Of a stretch of 33,957 bases of DNA, positions 1 through 7,796 are shown one piece after another. Each line of letters starts with the position of its first letter. Within the stretch, counting starts at the first letter, position 1. The stretch is from NCBI GenBank assembly GCA_021201905.1, contig JAJQEA010000101.1, positions 1 to 33,957 on the forward strand. The letters run 5' to 3'. The position numbers and the translations under genes were made by a program. The notes under the pieces are model-generated. The model was not told where the DNA came from, did no database searches, and saw only the letters and a program-made list of their open reading frames with translations. Source of the stretch: Clostridia bacterium. GTDB taxonomy: Bacteria > Bacillota > Clostridia > Lachnospirales > Lachnospiraceae.

Positions 1-1166
1 TAAAGTTCCCCTGCGAAGTAAAACTATTTTACAGAGGTTATAATATCTATGGTTTGATTGGCGGGGTAGTGAGAGAAAACCGATATGGTTTTGAAGAAAT
101 TGCATACCTGCTTCTGTTCGGAGAACTTCCTAATGCAGATCAGCTTACAAAATTTAAAGAAAGTCTGGCATTCAGCCGTACACTTCCCACAAATTTTGTC
201 CGTGACGTAGTAATGAAAGCACCGACAAAAGATATGATGATATCCTTAAGCAAGAGTATTCTTACCCTGGCTTCCTACGATGAGAAGGCCTGGGATATTA
301 CGGTTCCCAATGTACTCAGACAGTGCATGATGCTTATCAGCGTAATGCCCATGCTGGCTGTGTACGGCTACCATGCCTATAACCATTATGAGAGGGACGG
401 CAGCATGTACATACACCGCCCGGACGAGAATCTCTCTACCGCTGAGAATCTGCTCCGCCTTCTGAGGCCCGATATGCAGTACTCACAGGCGGAAGCCCAT
501 GTACTGGATTTGGCGTTAATCCTGCATATGGAGCATGGCGGCGGCAACAACTCCACCTTTACCACCCATGTGGTTACCTCCTCAGGCACAGATACATATT
601 CCGTTATCTCCGCGGCCCTGGCCTCCTTAAAGGGACCCAAGCACGGCGGAGCCAACATCAAGGTAGTGGAGATGATGCAGGATTTACGGAACGAGGTAAA
701 GGATGTAACGGACAGGGATGAGGTGGAAACCTATCTGAAGAAGCTGCTTCACAAGGAGGCATTTGACCGCAAGGGCCTTATCTACGGAATGGGCCATGCA
801 GTGTATTCCAAGTCAGATCCCCGCACCGAGATTTTCAAACGCTTTGTGCGCCAGCTTTCCGAGGAAAAAGGCCGTATGGAAGAATTTGCCCTCTATTCCA
901 TGATCGAGGAGCTGGGCCCCAAGGTTATCATAGAGGAGCGCAGAATCTACAAGGGCGTCAGTGCCAACGTGGACTTCTACAGCGGATTTGTATACAGCAT
1001 GCTGGATATTCCAGAGGAAATGTTCACGCCAATCTTTGCCATTGCCAGAATTGTGGGCTGGAGCGCGCACCGTATTGAGGAATTGATTAATATGGATAAG
1101 ATTATACGTCCCGCCTATACAAGCATTATGAAGGAAGAGAATTACAAGCCTCTCAGTGACCGGTAA
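1..1166 (+). CDS. gltA: Citrate synthase, 5'-truncated by the window edge
   Basis: Citrate synthase condenses oxaloacetate and acetyl-CoA to citrate in the cytoplasm. The frame is open to the window start (first full codon at base 3, reading KFPCEVKLFYRGYN), so the true start lies upstream; a TTG at 54 is internal, because the YRGYN stretch before it belongs to the family. Visible catalytic features are the first His region (HGGGNNSTF, HGGAN), the second His (GMGHAVYSKSDPR) and the Asp region (VDFYSG), followed by the conserved end around GWSAHRIEE. About 388 residues are present, so only a short N-terminal part is missing. The stop TAA is at 1164-1166. No neighbouring TCA-cycle gene is visible, so its operon cannot be judged. 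The family call is secure; whether it acts as citrate or 2-methylcitrate synthase is not decided by sequence alone. Confidence 0.93.
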   Translation, partial: KFPCEVKLFYRGYNIYGLIGGVVRENRYGFEEIAYLLLFGELPNADQLTKFKESLAFSRTLPTNFVRDVVMKAPTKDMMISLSKSILTLASYDEKAWDITVPNVLRQCMMLISVMPMLAVYGYHAYNHYERDGSMYIHRPDENLSTAENLLRLLRPDMQYSQAEAHVLDLALILHMEHGGGNNSTFTTHVVTSSGTDTYSVISAALASLKGPKHGGANIKVVEMMQDLRNEVKDVTDRDEVETYLKKLLHKEAFDRKGLIYGMGHAVYSKSDPRTEIFKRFVRQLSEEKGRMEEFALYSMIEELGPKVIIEERRIYKGVSANVDFYSGFVYSMLDIPEEMFTPIFAIARIVGWSAHRIEELINMDKIIRPAYTSIMKEENYKPLSDR

Positions 1167-1285
1167 TAGGAATCATTCCTGAATCTATATACAATCTTTA
1201 TATGCCCTTTATAAATTCCAATAGTATCTTTATGATATCCGGCGCTATAATAAGTGCAAATATCAAAAGAGAAAGAGCTGCGGAT

Positions 1286-1495
1286 ATGGGTAAATATGAA
1301 TATAATTTTGTGGAAGTTCCATTTGACGGAAATCTGAAAAATGGAACGGTTAAAACAATTGAACGTTGTAAAGATATTATCAGGAAGGAGTCTGCCCAGG
1401 GATGGCGTCTGGTTCAGATCATCAGTCCTGCCGGCGAAAAAAGAGTGCTGACCGGAAACAGCAATTATGAGATTGTCTTTGAAAGGGAAAACTGA
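1286..1495 (+). CDS. Small DUF4177-like protein
   Basis: A 69-residue protein starting MGKYEYNFVEV and containing GWRLVQII, which fits the DUF4177 type of small proteins (Y-E-Y-x-F-V...GWxL pattern). The function is unknown. I chose the ATG at 1286 because an in-frame upstream start at 1202 has no ribosome binding site and adds 28 residues unlike the family, whereas a purine-rich AAAGAG lies before 1286. The stop codon lies inside the stem of an intrinsic terminator (1482-1511), so this gene ends its transcript. It sits alone between citrate synthase and the chemotaxis receptor; co-transcription with gltA is possible, as no terminator is seen between 1167 and 1285. Confidence 0.65.
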   Translation: MGKYEYNFVEVPFDGNLKNGTVKTIERCKDIIRKESAQGWRLVQIISPAGEKRVLTGNSNYEIVFEREN

Positions 1496-1511
1496 GAGGT
1501 TTTCCCTTTTT
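1482..1511 (+). terminator. Intrinsic terminator after the DUF4177-like gene
   Basis: A perfect 11-bp stem (AAAGGGAAAAC at 1482-1492, GTTTTCCCTTT at 1499-1509) with a 6-base loop runs into T residues. The TGA stop of the preceding gene is the first part of the loop, so translation termination and hairpin formation are tightly coupled. The A/T-rich stem is nearly symmetric and could also work on the other strand. Confidence 0.8.
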
Positions 1512-1546
1512 GATCGTGTTTTTTACAATTCTCCCCCTGAAAAACC

Positions 1547-1573
1547 TAATCTTCTGTGGGAATGTGCCGATGA
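1547..1573 (+). promoter_or_regulatory. Possible sigma-D (FliA-type) promoter for the chemotaxis receptor
   Basis: TAAT (1547-1550), 15 bases, then GCCGATGA (1566-1573). The motility sigma factor consensus is TAAA-N15-GCCGATAA, so this matches 10 of 12 defined bases with exact spacing. It lies about 45 bases before the start codon of a methyl-accepting chemotaxis gene, the kind of gene SigD controls. No good sigma-A promoter is evident in this interval. It is a motif match only. Confidence 0.5.
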
Positions 1574-1616
1574 TCTAAAGCAAGGCATTTAAAAAGACTG
1601 GGGGAATAAGAAAATC

Positions 1617-3591
1617 ATGAAAACAATACGCGGGAAAATTCTTCTGTGCATGTCACTTACAATTCTGACTGCGCTGTCGGTACTGGGGCTGGTCAGCGTA
1701 TATCTGAACTATTCCAGCAGCATACAGCTGTTGGAACAGACCATGCGGGAATTGGCTGAGACAGCTGCCCAACAGGTGGAGAAGGAACTGGAAGCTTATA
1801 AAAATGTTGCCATTGATGCGGGCGCGATTGCCAGGCTGGCCGACCCGGACAGAGATGCCGCGGATAAAAAGGCCATTATCGACCAGCGCGCAAAAACCCA
1901 CGAATTCCAACGGGGCAATATATTGGACGAAAAGGGTGTCAGTATTTTTGACGGTACGGATTATTCTGACCGCGACTATGTACAGGACGCCCTGAAGGGC
2001 AATACACATATATCAGATCCTTTGCTGAGCAAGGCCACCGGGGAATTGTCCGTCATCATTGCCGCTCCCTTGTGGGAAGGCGGGATTCCCGATACCAGGG
2101 TGGTGGGCGTGGTATACTTTGTGCCCAGGGAAACCTTCCTGAACGACATTGTATCGGAAATCAATATCAGTGAACACGGTGCCGCCTATATTGTCAACAA
2201 AGATGGCATGACAGTAGCGGATAACACCCATGGAAACCATCATGGTGCAGAACATTGAAGAGGAAGCCAGGACAGATTCGTCCTTAAAAGAACTGGCAGC
2301 CATCCATGCTAAGATGAGACAGGGGGAGAGCGGAGTAGGGGCCTATACAATCAATGGATCGAAGAAATCCTCCGGTTATGCACCCATTGGGGGTACCAAT
2401 GGATGGAGTATCGGCGTGACCGCTCCCCAGAGGGACTTCCTGGGGGCCACAAACCTGTCCGTGGCCATTACCCTGTTTCTTCTGGTGGTGTCTGTGGCTG
2501 CGGCAATCCTGGTAGCGCTGCGCCTGGCCAACAGCATAGGAAATCCCATACAAGCATGCGCCCGGAGGCTTAAGGAACTGGCACAGGGCGACCTGGATAA
2601 GGAGGTTCCCAAAATCAACCGCAGGGATGAGATTGGCACGCTGGCTGAGTCCACGGATACCATCGTGACCTCCATGAGCAGGATCATCAAGGACATGGAT
2701 TGGGGGCTGGAGGAGATTGCAGGCGGTAATTTCACCATAGACAGCAGGGAAAAGGAGCTGTACGTGGGCGGATTTCACCCCCTGGCCATATCCATGTACC
2801 GGATCACGGAATGTCTCAGTGACACCCTTGACCAGATTGGTGAGGCCGCCAGGCAGGTAAACGGGGGATCTGAGCAGGTGTCGGCGGGAGCCCAGTCATT
2901 AAGCCAGGGCGCCACTAAGCAGGCTTCATCCATAGAGGAATTAGCTGCCGCAATCAATGAGATATCACAGCAGATAAAGGATACTGCCGAGAATGCAAGG
3001 AAAGCAGACGCCCAGACATCAGAGGCAGGAAGCCAAGTGGATGAATGCAATAAACAGATGCAGAAGCTGACCAGCGCCATGGAAGAAATCAGCCAGAAGT
3101 CCGAGGAGGTCGGAAAAATCATCAAGACCATTGAGGATATAGCGTTCCAGACCAATATACTGGCCCTCAATGCAGCAGTGGAGGCGGCCAGGGCGGGGGA
3201 AGCCGGCAAGGGATTCGCTGTTGTGGCGGATGAGGTACGGAACCTGGCCAGCAAATCGGCTGAAGCCAGCAAGGATACGGCAGCCCTGATTGAGAGTACG
3301 GTTGCCGCTGTTGGCAATGGAACAGATTTGGCCAATGACACGGCCAAATCCCTCCTGAAGGTGGTGGAAAGCACTGGCAGCGCATCGGAGCTGGTGGACA
3401 GGATAGCCCAGGCAGCCGACCGGCAGGCTGAGTCCGTAAATCAGGTGGCGCAGGGTATTGACCAGATATCCAGTGTGGTGCAGACCAATTCCGCTACTGC
3501 CCAGGAAAGTGCTGCCGCCAGTGAGGAACTTGCGGGACAGGCGCAGATGTTAAAAGGCCTGATCAGCCAGTTTAAATTAAGGAAAAGCTAA
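1617..3591 (+). pseudogene. Methyl-accepting chemotaxis protein, broken by a single-base frameshift
   Basis: This is a transmembrane chemoreceptor that would signal to CheA/CheW. The first part (1617-2258) has TM1 at about residues 8-30 and a periplasmic dCache-like sensor ending [11 protein letters not shown]. The frame then runs out of phase to a stop at 2256-2258. The rest continues in another frame from 2230 (METIMVQN), with TM2 ([16 protein letters not shown]), a HAMP region and a cytoplasmic signalling domain carrying the highly conserved hairpin ([19 protein letters not shown]). Removing one C from the CCC at 2227-2229 joins the two as [12 protein letters not shown] and gives about 657 residues, a normal receptor length. 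The second frame has no ribosome binding site. Start ATG 1617 follows GGGGGAATAAG. Either the strain's gene is dead or the extra C is a sequence error. Confidence 0.88.
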
Positions 3592-3625
3592 AAACATGAT
3601 TTTAATGGAAATTTGCTCATTTCAC

Positions 3626-3656
3626 TTGACTGTATAGTTGCTGGACGGTTTAAAAT
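3626..3656 (+). promoter_or_regulatory. Weak sigma-A-like promoter before the MerR-type gene
   Basis: TTGACT (3626-3631) is a good -35 box, but the best -10 candidates are TTTAAA at 17-bp spacing (3649-3654) or TAAAAT at 19-bp spacing (3651-3656). MerR-family targets often have stretched spacers of 19-20 bp, so self-regulation is conceivable. A 6-bp inverted repeat (TAAGGC 3662-3667, GCCTTA 3700-3705) lies downstream. Confidence 0.3.
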
Positions 3657-3724
3657 TGTATTAAGGCAACCCAAGGTATGTTACGCTGCTTCGAGGACAG
3701 CCTTACAAGAAAGGAGATGGGCTT

Positions 3725-4588
3725 ATGAAAATGAAAGAAGCTGAAATCCGTTCAGGCCTGGACCGGAAGAATATACGTTACTATGAGAACGAGGAACTTC
3801 TGGCTCCCCGGCGCACGGAAGGCAACCATTACAGGGACTACAGCGAGGAGGACATAGAGCGCCTGCTGGAAATCCGTTTTCTGCGGCAGCTGGGAATCCC
3901 CATCCGGGATATCCGCGGATATTTTGAGGGCAGGCTGACCTTGGGCGAACTGATGCGCATGCGCCTGGACCGGATCGGCGGAGAACTGTCTCAGTTAAAG
4001 AAGCTGGAACAGATGTGTGCCAGACTGGAAGAACAGCAGACCTTAAAACCCTCTGTCGTGGAACAATATCTGGAGGAAATCAGCCGTGAAGATGGCGCGG
4101 CCACCTGGCTGGAGGATATCAGGAAGGACTGGAAGATGTTCCAGAAGGAACTTCACTCCCAGTACATCTATTTTGAACCTGAGGGGGAAGTACTGACGCC
4201 GGAGGACTTTGCCCGGGAAACAGCCCTTTACGCGGCCAGACGGAATCTGGATTATGAGACGATCCGGCTGGAATCCACCTGCGCCCTGGTCCGGCTGGAG
4301 GGAATCGCTTATCAGGCTTCCTTTACCTTCGGTCCCAGCTTCCGCCTAGTCAGGCTTCCCCTTGTGAAGCTGGTGCGGTGTACACCGCCTCCCCACATGG
4401 TTTCTAAGGGGAAATACATGTTTTTTGTGCTCCTTCCCACCATCCTGATGTTTGGCAGTATCCTGTTCTGCCTCATTGACAGCCAGGTTGGAGCCCGTTT
4501 TTCAGGGATATACCGGACACTTATAATAATATGCTTTGCCTCCGCCATACTGCTGGTATCCGCTAACAAAAACATCTATTACCAGTGA
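3725..4588 (+). CDS. MerR-family regulator with C-terminal membrane anchor
   Basis: A 287-residue protein. The N-terminus is a MerR winged-helix DNA-binding domain (about residues 1-72), with the typical RKNIRYYENEELL and YRDYSEEDIERLLEIRFLRQLGI stretches. It is followed by a helical, probably coiled-coil segment (about 85-125) and a charged middle region. The C-terminus has two hydrophobic helices at about 232-254 and 265-282, separated by a short loop, so the protein is probably an integral membrane transcription regulator. No cysteine metal-binding loop of the MerR/CueR type is seen. Start ATG 3725 follows AAAGGAGATGGG. It is a single-gene unit ended by the terminator at 4623-4657. The ligand and targets are unknown; the domain call is strong, but the role of the anchor is inference. 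Confidence 0.85.
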   Translation: MKMKEAEIRSGLDRKNIRYYENEELLAPRRTEGNHYRDYSEEDIERLLEIRFLRQLGIPIRDIRGYFEGRLTLGELMRMRLDRIGGELSQLKKLEQMCARLEEQQTLKPSVVEQYLEEISREDGAATWLEDIRKDWKMFQKELHSQYIYFEPEGEVLTPEDFARETALYAARRNLDYETIRLESTCALVRLEGIAYQASFTFGPSFRLVRLPLVKLVRCTPPPHMVSKGKYMFFVLLPTILMFGSILFCLIDSQVGARFSGIYRTLIIICFASAILLVSANKNIYYQ

Positions 4589-4622
4589 CGGGAAGGCTTC
4601 TGATGTTTTTGGATTATTTTTT

Positions 4623-4657
4623 GGATTGTCAAGTAAAAATGCTTGACAATCCTTTTT
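4623..4657 (+). terminator. Intrinsic terminator overlapping the next promoter
   Basis: A perfect 11-bp stem (GGATTGTCAAG 4623-4633, CTTGACAATCC 4642-4652), an 8-base A-rich loop and TTTTT (4653-4657). It ends the MerR-type gene. Its right arm contains TTGACA, the -35 box of the ylxM-ffh promoter. Confidence 0.85.
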
Positions 4658-4671
4658 CTATCGTGTATGAT
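4643..4671 (+). promoter_or_regulatory. Near-consensus sigma-A promoter for ylxM-ffh
   Basis: TTGACA (4643-4648), 17-bp spacer, TATGAT (4666-4671). The -35 is perfect, the spacing optimal and the -10 has 5 of 6 matches. The expected start of transcription is near 4678, only about 10 bases before the ATG at 4688, so the leader would barely contain the ribosome binding site AGGTGG (4677-4682). The -35 box and half the spacer are the right arm and T-tract of the upstream terminator. Confidence 0.85.
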
Positions 4672-4687
4672 AGCACAGGTGGTTGAA

Positions 4688-5032
4688 ATGGAAAAGATTG
4701 TGGAACAGGGTTTGTTATATGATTTTTATGGAGAACTGCTGACAGAACACCAGCGCAGGGTATACGAGGACGTGGTGTTCGGTGACCTTTCCCCCAGCGA
4801 GATAGCGGGAGAGCAGGGAATCAGCCGTCAGGGTGTCCACGATTTGATAAAAAGATGCGACAAGATACTAAAGGATTATGAGGCCAAGCTTCATCTGGTA
4901 GCCAAGTTCATGAAAATCAAGGAGATGGCCGGTGAGCTGGAACGTCTTTCTGATGAATGCATACGCACCAGGGATATGGCCCTCATTGACCAGATTCGGC
5001 AATTGTCCGCAGAAATCACCAGCACGCTTTGA
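4688..5032 (+). CDS. ylxM: YlxM/p13-like signal recognition particle accessory protein
   Basis: A 114-residue protein of the UPF0122 (YlxM) family, with a helix-turn-helix fold (SPSEIAGEQGISRQGVHD) resembling sigma-70 region 4. Members are almost always encoded just before ffh, and in streptococci YlxM modulates SRP activity. The start ATG 4688 follows AGGTGG and gives the family N-terminus MEKIVEQGLLYDFYGELL; a farther in-frame start at 4643 falls inside the promoter -35 box and must be wrong. The gap to ffh is 44 bases with no terminator, so they form one operon. Expression should be constitutive from the strong promoter at 4643. Confidence 0.92.
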   Translation: MEKIVEQGLLYDFYGELLTEHQRRVYEDVVFGDLSPSEIAGEQGISRQGVHDLIKRCDKILKDYEAKLHLVAKFMKIKEMAGELERLSDECIRTRDMALIDQIRQLSAEITSTL

Positions 5033-5076
5033 TGAGTGATTCATGAAACGCAGTGCAGCCTTAGGAGGATTATTTC

Positions 5077-6453
5077 ATGGCTTTTGAAAGCTTATCCGAT
5101 AAATTACAAAATGTATTCAAAAACCTTCGCGGTAAAGGCCGTCTTTCAGAAGCCGATGTAAAAGCCGCATTAAAGGAAGTAAAGATGGCGCTTCTGGAAG
5201 CAGATGTAAGCTTCCGCGTGGTAAAGCAGTTCATCGGCTCCGTTCAGGAACGGGCCGTGGGCGAGGATGTGTTCGGAAGCCTGACACCGGGACAGACCGT
5301 CATCAAAATCGTGACCGAGGAGCTGGTAAAGCTCATGGGTTCAGAGACAACCGAGATTTCATTAAAGCCCTCCGGCGAAATCAGCATCATCATGATGGCT
5401 GGCCTCCAGGGCGCAGGAAAGACCACGACCACGGCCAAGATTGCAGCCAAGATGAAGGCAAAGGGACGCAAGCCCCTGTTGGCTGCCTGCGACATCTACC
5501 GGCCGGCTGCCATAGAACAGCTGCAGATTAACGGCGACCGGGTAGGTATTCCGGTATTTTCCATGGGAAACAAAAACAAGCCTGTGGACATTGCCAAGGC
5601 AGCCGTGGAACACGCATCCAAAAACGGCCTTAACGTTGTCATTCTGGATACGGCGGGACGTCTCCACATCGATGAAACCATGATGGATGAGCTGGTGGAG
5701 ATAAAGGACAATCTGGATGTCTGCCAGACCATACTGGTGGTGGACGCCATGACCGGCCAGGACGCGGTGAATGTGGCCGGAACATTTAACGATAAGATAG
5801 GTATTGACGGTGTCATCCTCACAAAGCTGGATGGCGATACCCGAGGCGGTGCGGCTCTTTCCATCCGCGCGGTCACAGGTAAACCGATTCTATATGTTGG
5901 TATGGGCGAGAAGCTGTCCGACCTGGAACAGTTCTACCCGGACAGAATGGCTTCCAGAATCCTGGGAATGGGCGATATTCAGTCCCTGATTGAGAAAGCG
6001 GCTGCCGAGGTGGACGAGGAACAGGCCAAGGAGCTGAGCCAGAAGCTGCGCAAGGCGGAATTCGATTACAATGACTTCCTGACCCAGATGCAGCAGATTA
6101 AAAAGATGGGCGGTATGGGAAGTATCCTTTCCATGATGCCGGGCATGGGAAATCAGCTGTCCGGTGCGGATATGGATGAAGGTGAAAAATCCATGCACAG
6201 AGTAGAGTCCATCATCCTCTCCATGACAAAGGAGGAGAGGGCCAATCCAAACCTCATCAATCCTTCCAGAAAACAGCGCATTGCAAAAGGCGCCGGAGTG
6301 GAGGTCAGCGAGGTCAACCGTCTGGTAAAGCAGTTTGACCAGATGAAGAAAATGATGAAGCAGATGCCGGGCCTTATGGGCGGCGGCAAGCGAAAAGGCG
6401 GATTCGGCGGTCTGGGAGGACTGCTGGGCGGCAAGATGAAGATGCCCTTTTAG
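5077..6453 (+). CDS. ffh: Signal recognition particle protein Ffh
   Basis: The GTPase subunit of SRP, which binds signal sequences on ribosomes and 4.5S/scRNA and delivers them to FtsY at the membrane. It has 458 residues, normal for the family. The N domain spans about 1-90; the G domain carries the P-loop GLQGAGKT (109-116), DTAGR (191-195) and TKLDGD (249-254). The M domain is from about 300 and ends in a Met/Gly/Lys-rich tail (MMKQMPGLMGGGKRKGG) that forms the signal-sequence groove. Start ATG 5077 follows TAGGAGGATTATTTC. It is second in the ylxM-ffh unit and is followed after 100 bases by rpsP. Nothing abnormal is seen. Confidence 0.98.
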   Translation: MAFESLSDKLQNVFKNLRGKGRLSEADVKAALKEVKMALLEADVSFRVVKQFIGSVQERAVGEDVFGSLTPGQTVIKIVTEELVKLMGSETTEISLKPSGEISIIMMAGLQGAGKTTTTAKIAAKMKAKGRKPLLAACDIYRPAAIEQLQINGDRVGIPVFSMGNKNKPVDIAKAAVEHASKNGLNVVILDTAGRLHIDETMMDELVEIKDNLDVCQTILVVDAMTGQDAVNVAGTFNDKIGIDGVILTKLDGDTRGGAALSIRAVTGKPILYVGMGEKLSDLEQFYPDRMASRILGMGDIQSLIEKAAAEVDEEQAKELSQKLRKAEFDYNDFLTQMQQIKKMGGMGSILSMMPGMGNQLSGADMDEGEKSMHRVESIILSMTKEERANPNLINPSRKQRIAKGAGVEVSEVNRLVKQFDQMKKMMKQMPGLMGGGKRKGGFGGLGGLLGGKMKMPF

Positions 6454-6497
6454 GACACTGAATCCTGACCATACAATCCCCGGAATAGGCTAGTCAA

Positions 6498-6513
6498 ACA
6501 GGAATACTCCTGT
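6498..6513 (+). other. Small hairpin in the rpsP leader
   Basis: ACAGGA (6498-6503), loop ATAC, TCCTGT (6508-6513) forms a 6-bp stem about 40 bases before the rpsP start. No T-tract follows, so it is not a terminator. It may be a processing or stability element, or chance. Confidence 0.25.
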
Positions 6514-6553
6514 ATGTCTAATATAAGAACAATTCACAAGGAGGTGAAATCAC

Positions 6554-6796
6554 ATGGCAGTAAAGATGAGATTAAAAAGAATGGGACAGAAGAAGGCTCC
6601 TTTCTATAGAATCGTAGTTGCTGATTCCAGATCCCCAAGGGATGGCAAGTTCATCGAGGAAATCGGCACTTATGACCCAACCAGGGAACCAAGTGTCATC
6701 AAATTTGACGAGGAAGCAGCTAAGAAGTGGTTAGCAACAGGTGCGCAGCCAACTGAGACCGTAGGAAAGCTCTTAAAAATCGCCGGCATTCAGTAG
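6554..6796 (+). CDS. rpsP: 30S ribosomal protein S16
   Basis: An 80-residue S16 protein, beginning [26 protein letters not shown] in pieces typical of the family ([20 protein letters not shown]) and ending near the usual length for Firmicutes. It binds 16S rRNA and helps fold the 5' domain of the 30S subunit. Start ATG 6554 follows a very strong AAGGAGGTG. It leads the conserved rpsP-KH-rimM cluster, 19 bases ahead of the KH gene. Confidence 0.98.
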   Translation: MAVKMRLKRMGQKKAPFYRIVVADSRSPRDGKFIEEIGTYDPTREPSVIKFDEEAAKKWLATGAQPTETVGKLLKIAGIQ

Positions 6797-6815
6797 TTGA
6801 TAATGAGGTGTTAAG

Positions 6816-7043
6816 ATGAAGGAATTAGTCGAAGTGATTGCGAAAGCACTGGTCGATAACCCAGAAGAAGTTGTTGTTACCGAATCAATGAAGGGCGAGG
6901 ACACCCTGATTGAGCTCAAGGTGTCTCCTGCCGATATGGGCAAGGTCATCGGCAAGCAGGGCAGGATTGCAAAGGCAATCCGTTCCGTTGTCAAGGCCGC
7001 TGCGTCCAAGGAAGACAAGAAAGTAATCGTTGAGATTCAGTAA
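6816..7043 (+). CDS. khpA: KH-domain RNA-binding protein KhpA (YlqC)
   Basis: A 75-residue single KH-domain protein. The GKQG loop (residues 46-49, within KVIGKQGRIAKAIR) is the RNA-binding GXXG signature. In Firmicutes, KhpA pairs with KhpB/Jag, binds many RNAs and influences cell elongation and division; that is family knowledge, not visible here. Start ATG 6816 follows GAGGTGTTAAG. Its place between rpsP and rimM is the normal position. Confidence 0.95.
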   Translation: MKELVEVIAKALVDNPEEVVVTESMKGEDTLIELKVSPADMGKVIGKQGRIAKAIRSVVKAAASKEDKKVIVEIQ

Positions 7044-7058
7044 GCAGACAAGTTGAGG

Positions 7059-7082
7059 ACCGCTGGCCGCAGGGCTGGCGGT
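7059..7082 (+). other. GC-rich hairpin between khpA and rimM
   Basis: ACCGCTGGCC (7059-7068), loop GCAG, GGCTGGCGGT (7073-7082): ten base pairs including two adjacent G-U wobbles in RNA. It is followed by TTCATTTATT rather than a clean T-run, so it may be a weak terminator/attenuator or mRNA-stability stem that lowers expression of rimM relative to rpsP and khpA. Confidence 0.5.
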
Positions 7083-7130
7083 TCATTTATTGCTCCGGAA
7101 AATTACTTATCACAGAAAGGTGACAGGTGT

Positions 7131-7643
7131 ATGGAAAACATGCTGAGAGTGGGAGTTATAACCTCCCCCCACGGAATCAAAGGGGAAGTAAAGGTATTCC
7201 CCACCACAGATGACGCCAAGCGCTTCAAAGAGCTGAAGGAAGTCATTCTTGACACTGGAAAAGAGCATATTCCCATGGAAATCGAACATGTGAAATTCTT
7301 CAAGAACATGGTCATCCTCAAATTCAAGGGATATGACAATATAAATGAAATCGAAAAATACAAGTCCAGGGACCTGCTGATTACCAGGGAGCAGGCCGTG
7401 GAACTTGCGCCCGATGAATACTTCATCACGGATCTGATTGGACTAGCCGTGGTATCCGACCAGGGCGCGGAGCTGGGAACCCTTAAGGATGTGCTGGAAA
7501 CAGGGGCCAATGATGTGTATGTGGTTGCCATGAAGGACGGAAAGGAGCTGATGCTTCCGGCCATCGCTGACTGTATCCTGAATGTGGACCTGGAACAGGG
7601 GCGCATGGAGGTCCATGTGTTGGATGGACTCATGGATTTGTAG
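7131..7643 (+). CDS. rimM: Ribosome maturation factor RimM
   Basis: RimM binds S19 and assists maturation of the 30S head. The 170-residue protein opens [20 protein letters not shown], the RimM N-terminal domain motif (G-x-I-x-x-x-H-G-I-K-G-E-V). A C-terminal PRC-barrel contains [25 protein letters not shown] and LMLPAI. ATG 7131 was preferred to an upstream GTG/TTG-type start at 7053 because AGAAAGGTGACAGG lies before 7131 and the family N-terminus begins there. It normally precedes trmD and rplS; here the next gene is instead an unrelated membrane protein 153 bases away. Confidence 0.96.
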   Translation: MENMLRVGVITSPHGIKGEVKVFPTTDDAKRFKELKEVILDTGKEHIPMEIEHVKFFKNMVILKFKGYDNINEIEKYKSRDLLITREQAVELAPDEYFITDLIGLAVVSDQGAELGTLKDVLETGANDVYVVAMKDGKELMLPAIADCILNVDLEQGRMEVHVLDGLMDL

Positions 7644-7683
7644 GGCCCATACCCGGTAAGGCCCATGGTTCTGTAAAAAGAGC

Positions 7684-7712
7684 TTGTGTTTTATGTGGTT
7701 TTGTTGTATATA
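7684..7712 (+). promoter_or_regulatory. Weak candidate promoter for the YcxB-like gene
   Basis: TTGTGT (7684-7689), 17 bp, TATATA (7707-7712) in an AT-rich patch between rimM and the next gene. Both boxes are only partial matches. It is supported by the abrupt change of gene type at this junction. Confidence 0.3.
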
Positions 7713-7796
7713 AAGAGAGGGGATAAACCGTACCGCATTTTGTAATGGGGTATGGGGGCGGAAGGCCGCCGGTGCAGCAAGGAAAAGGAATCCGAT

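Noticed and set aside
7646-7756. 9-base inverted repeats that might be insertion-sequence ends
   Set aside because: There is no transposase and no flanking direct duplication, and 93 bases between arms is too short for an IS. It is mentioned only as part of the synteny break.
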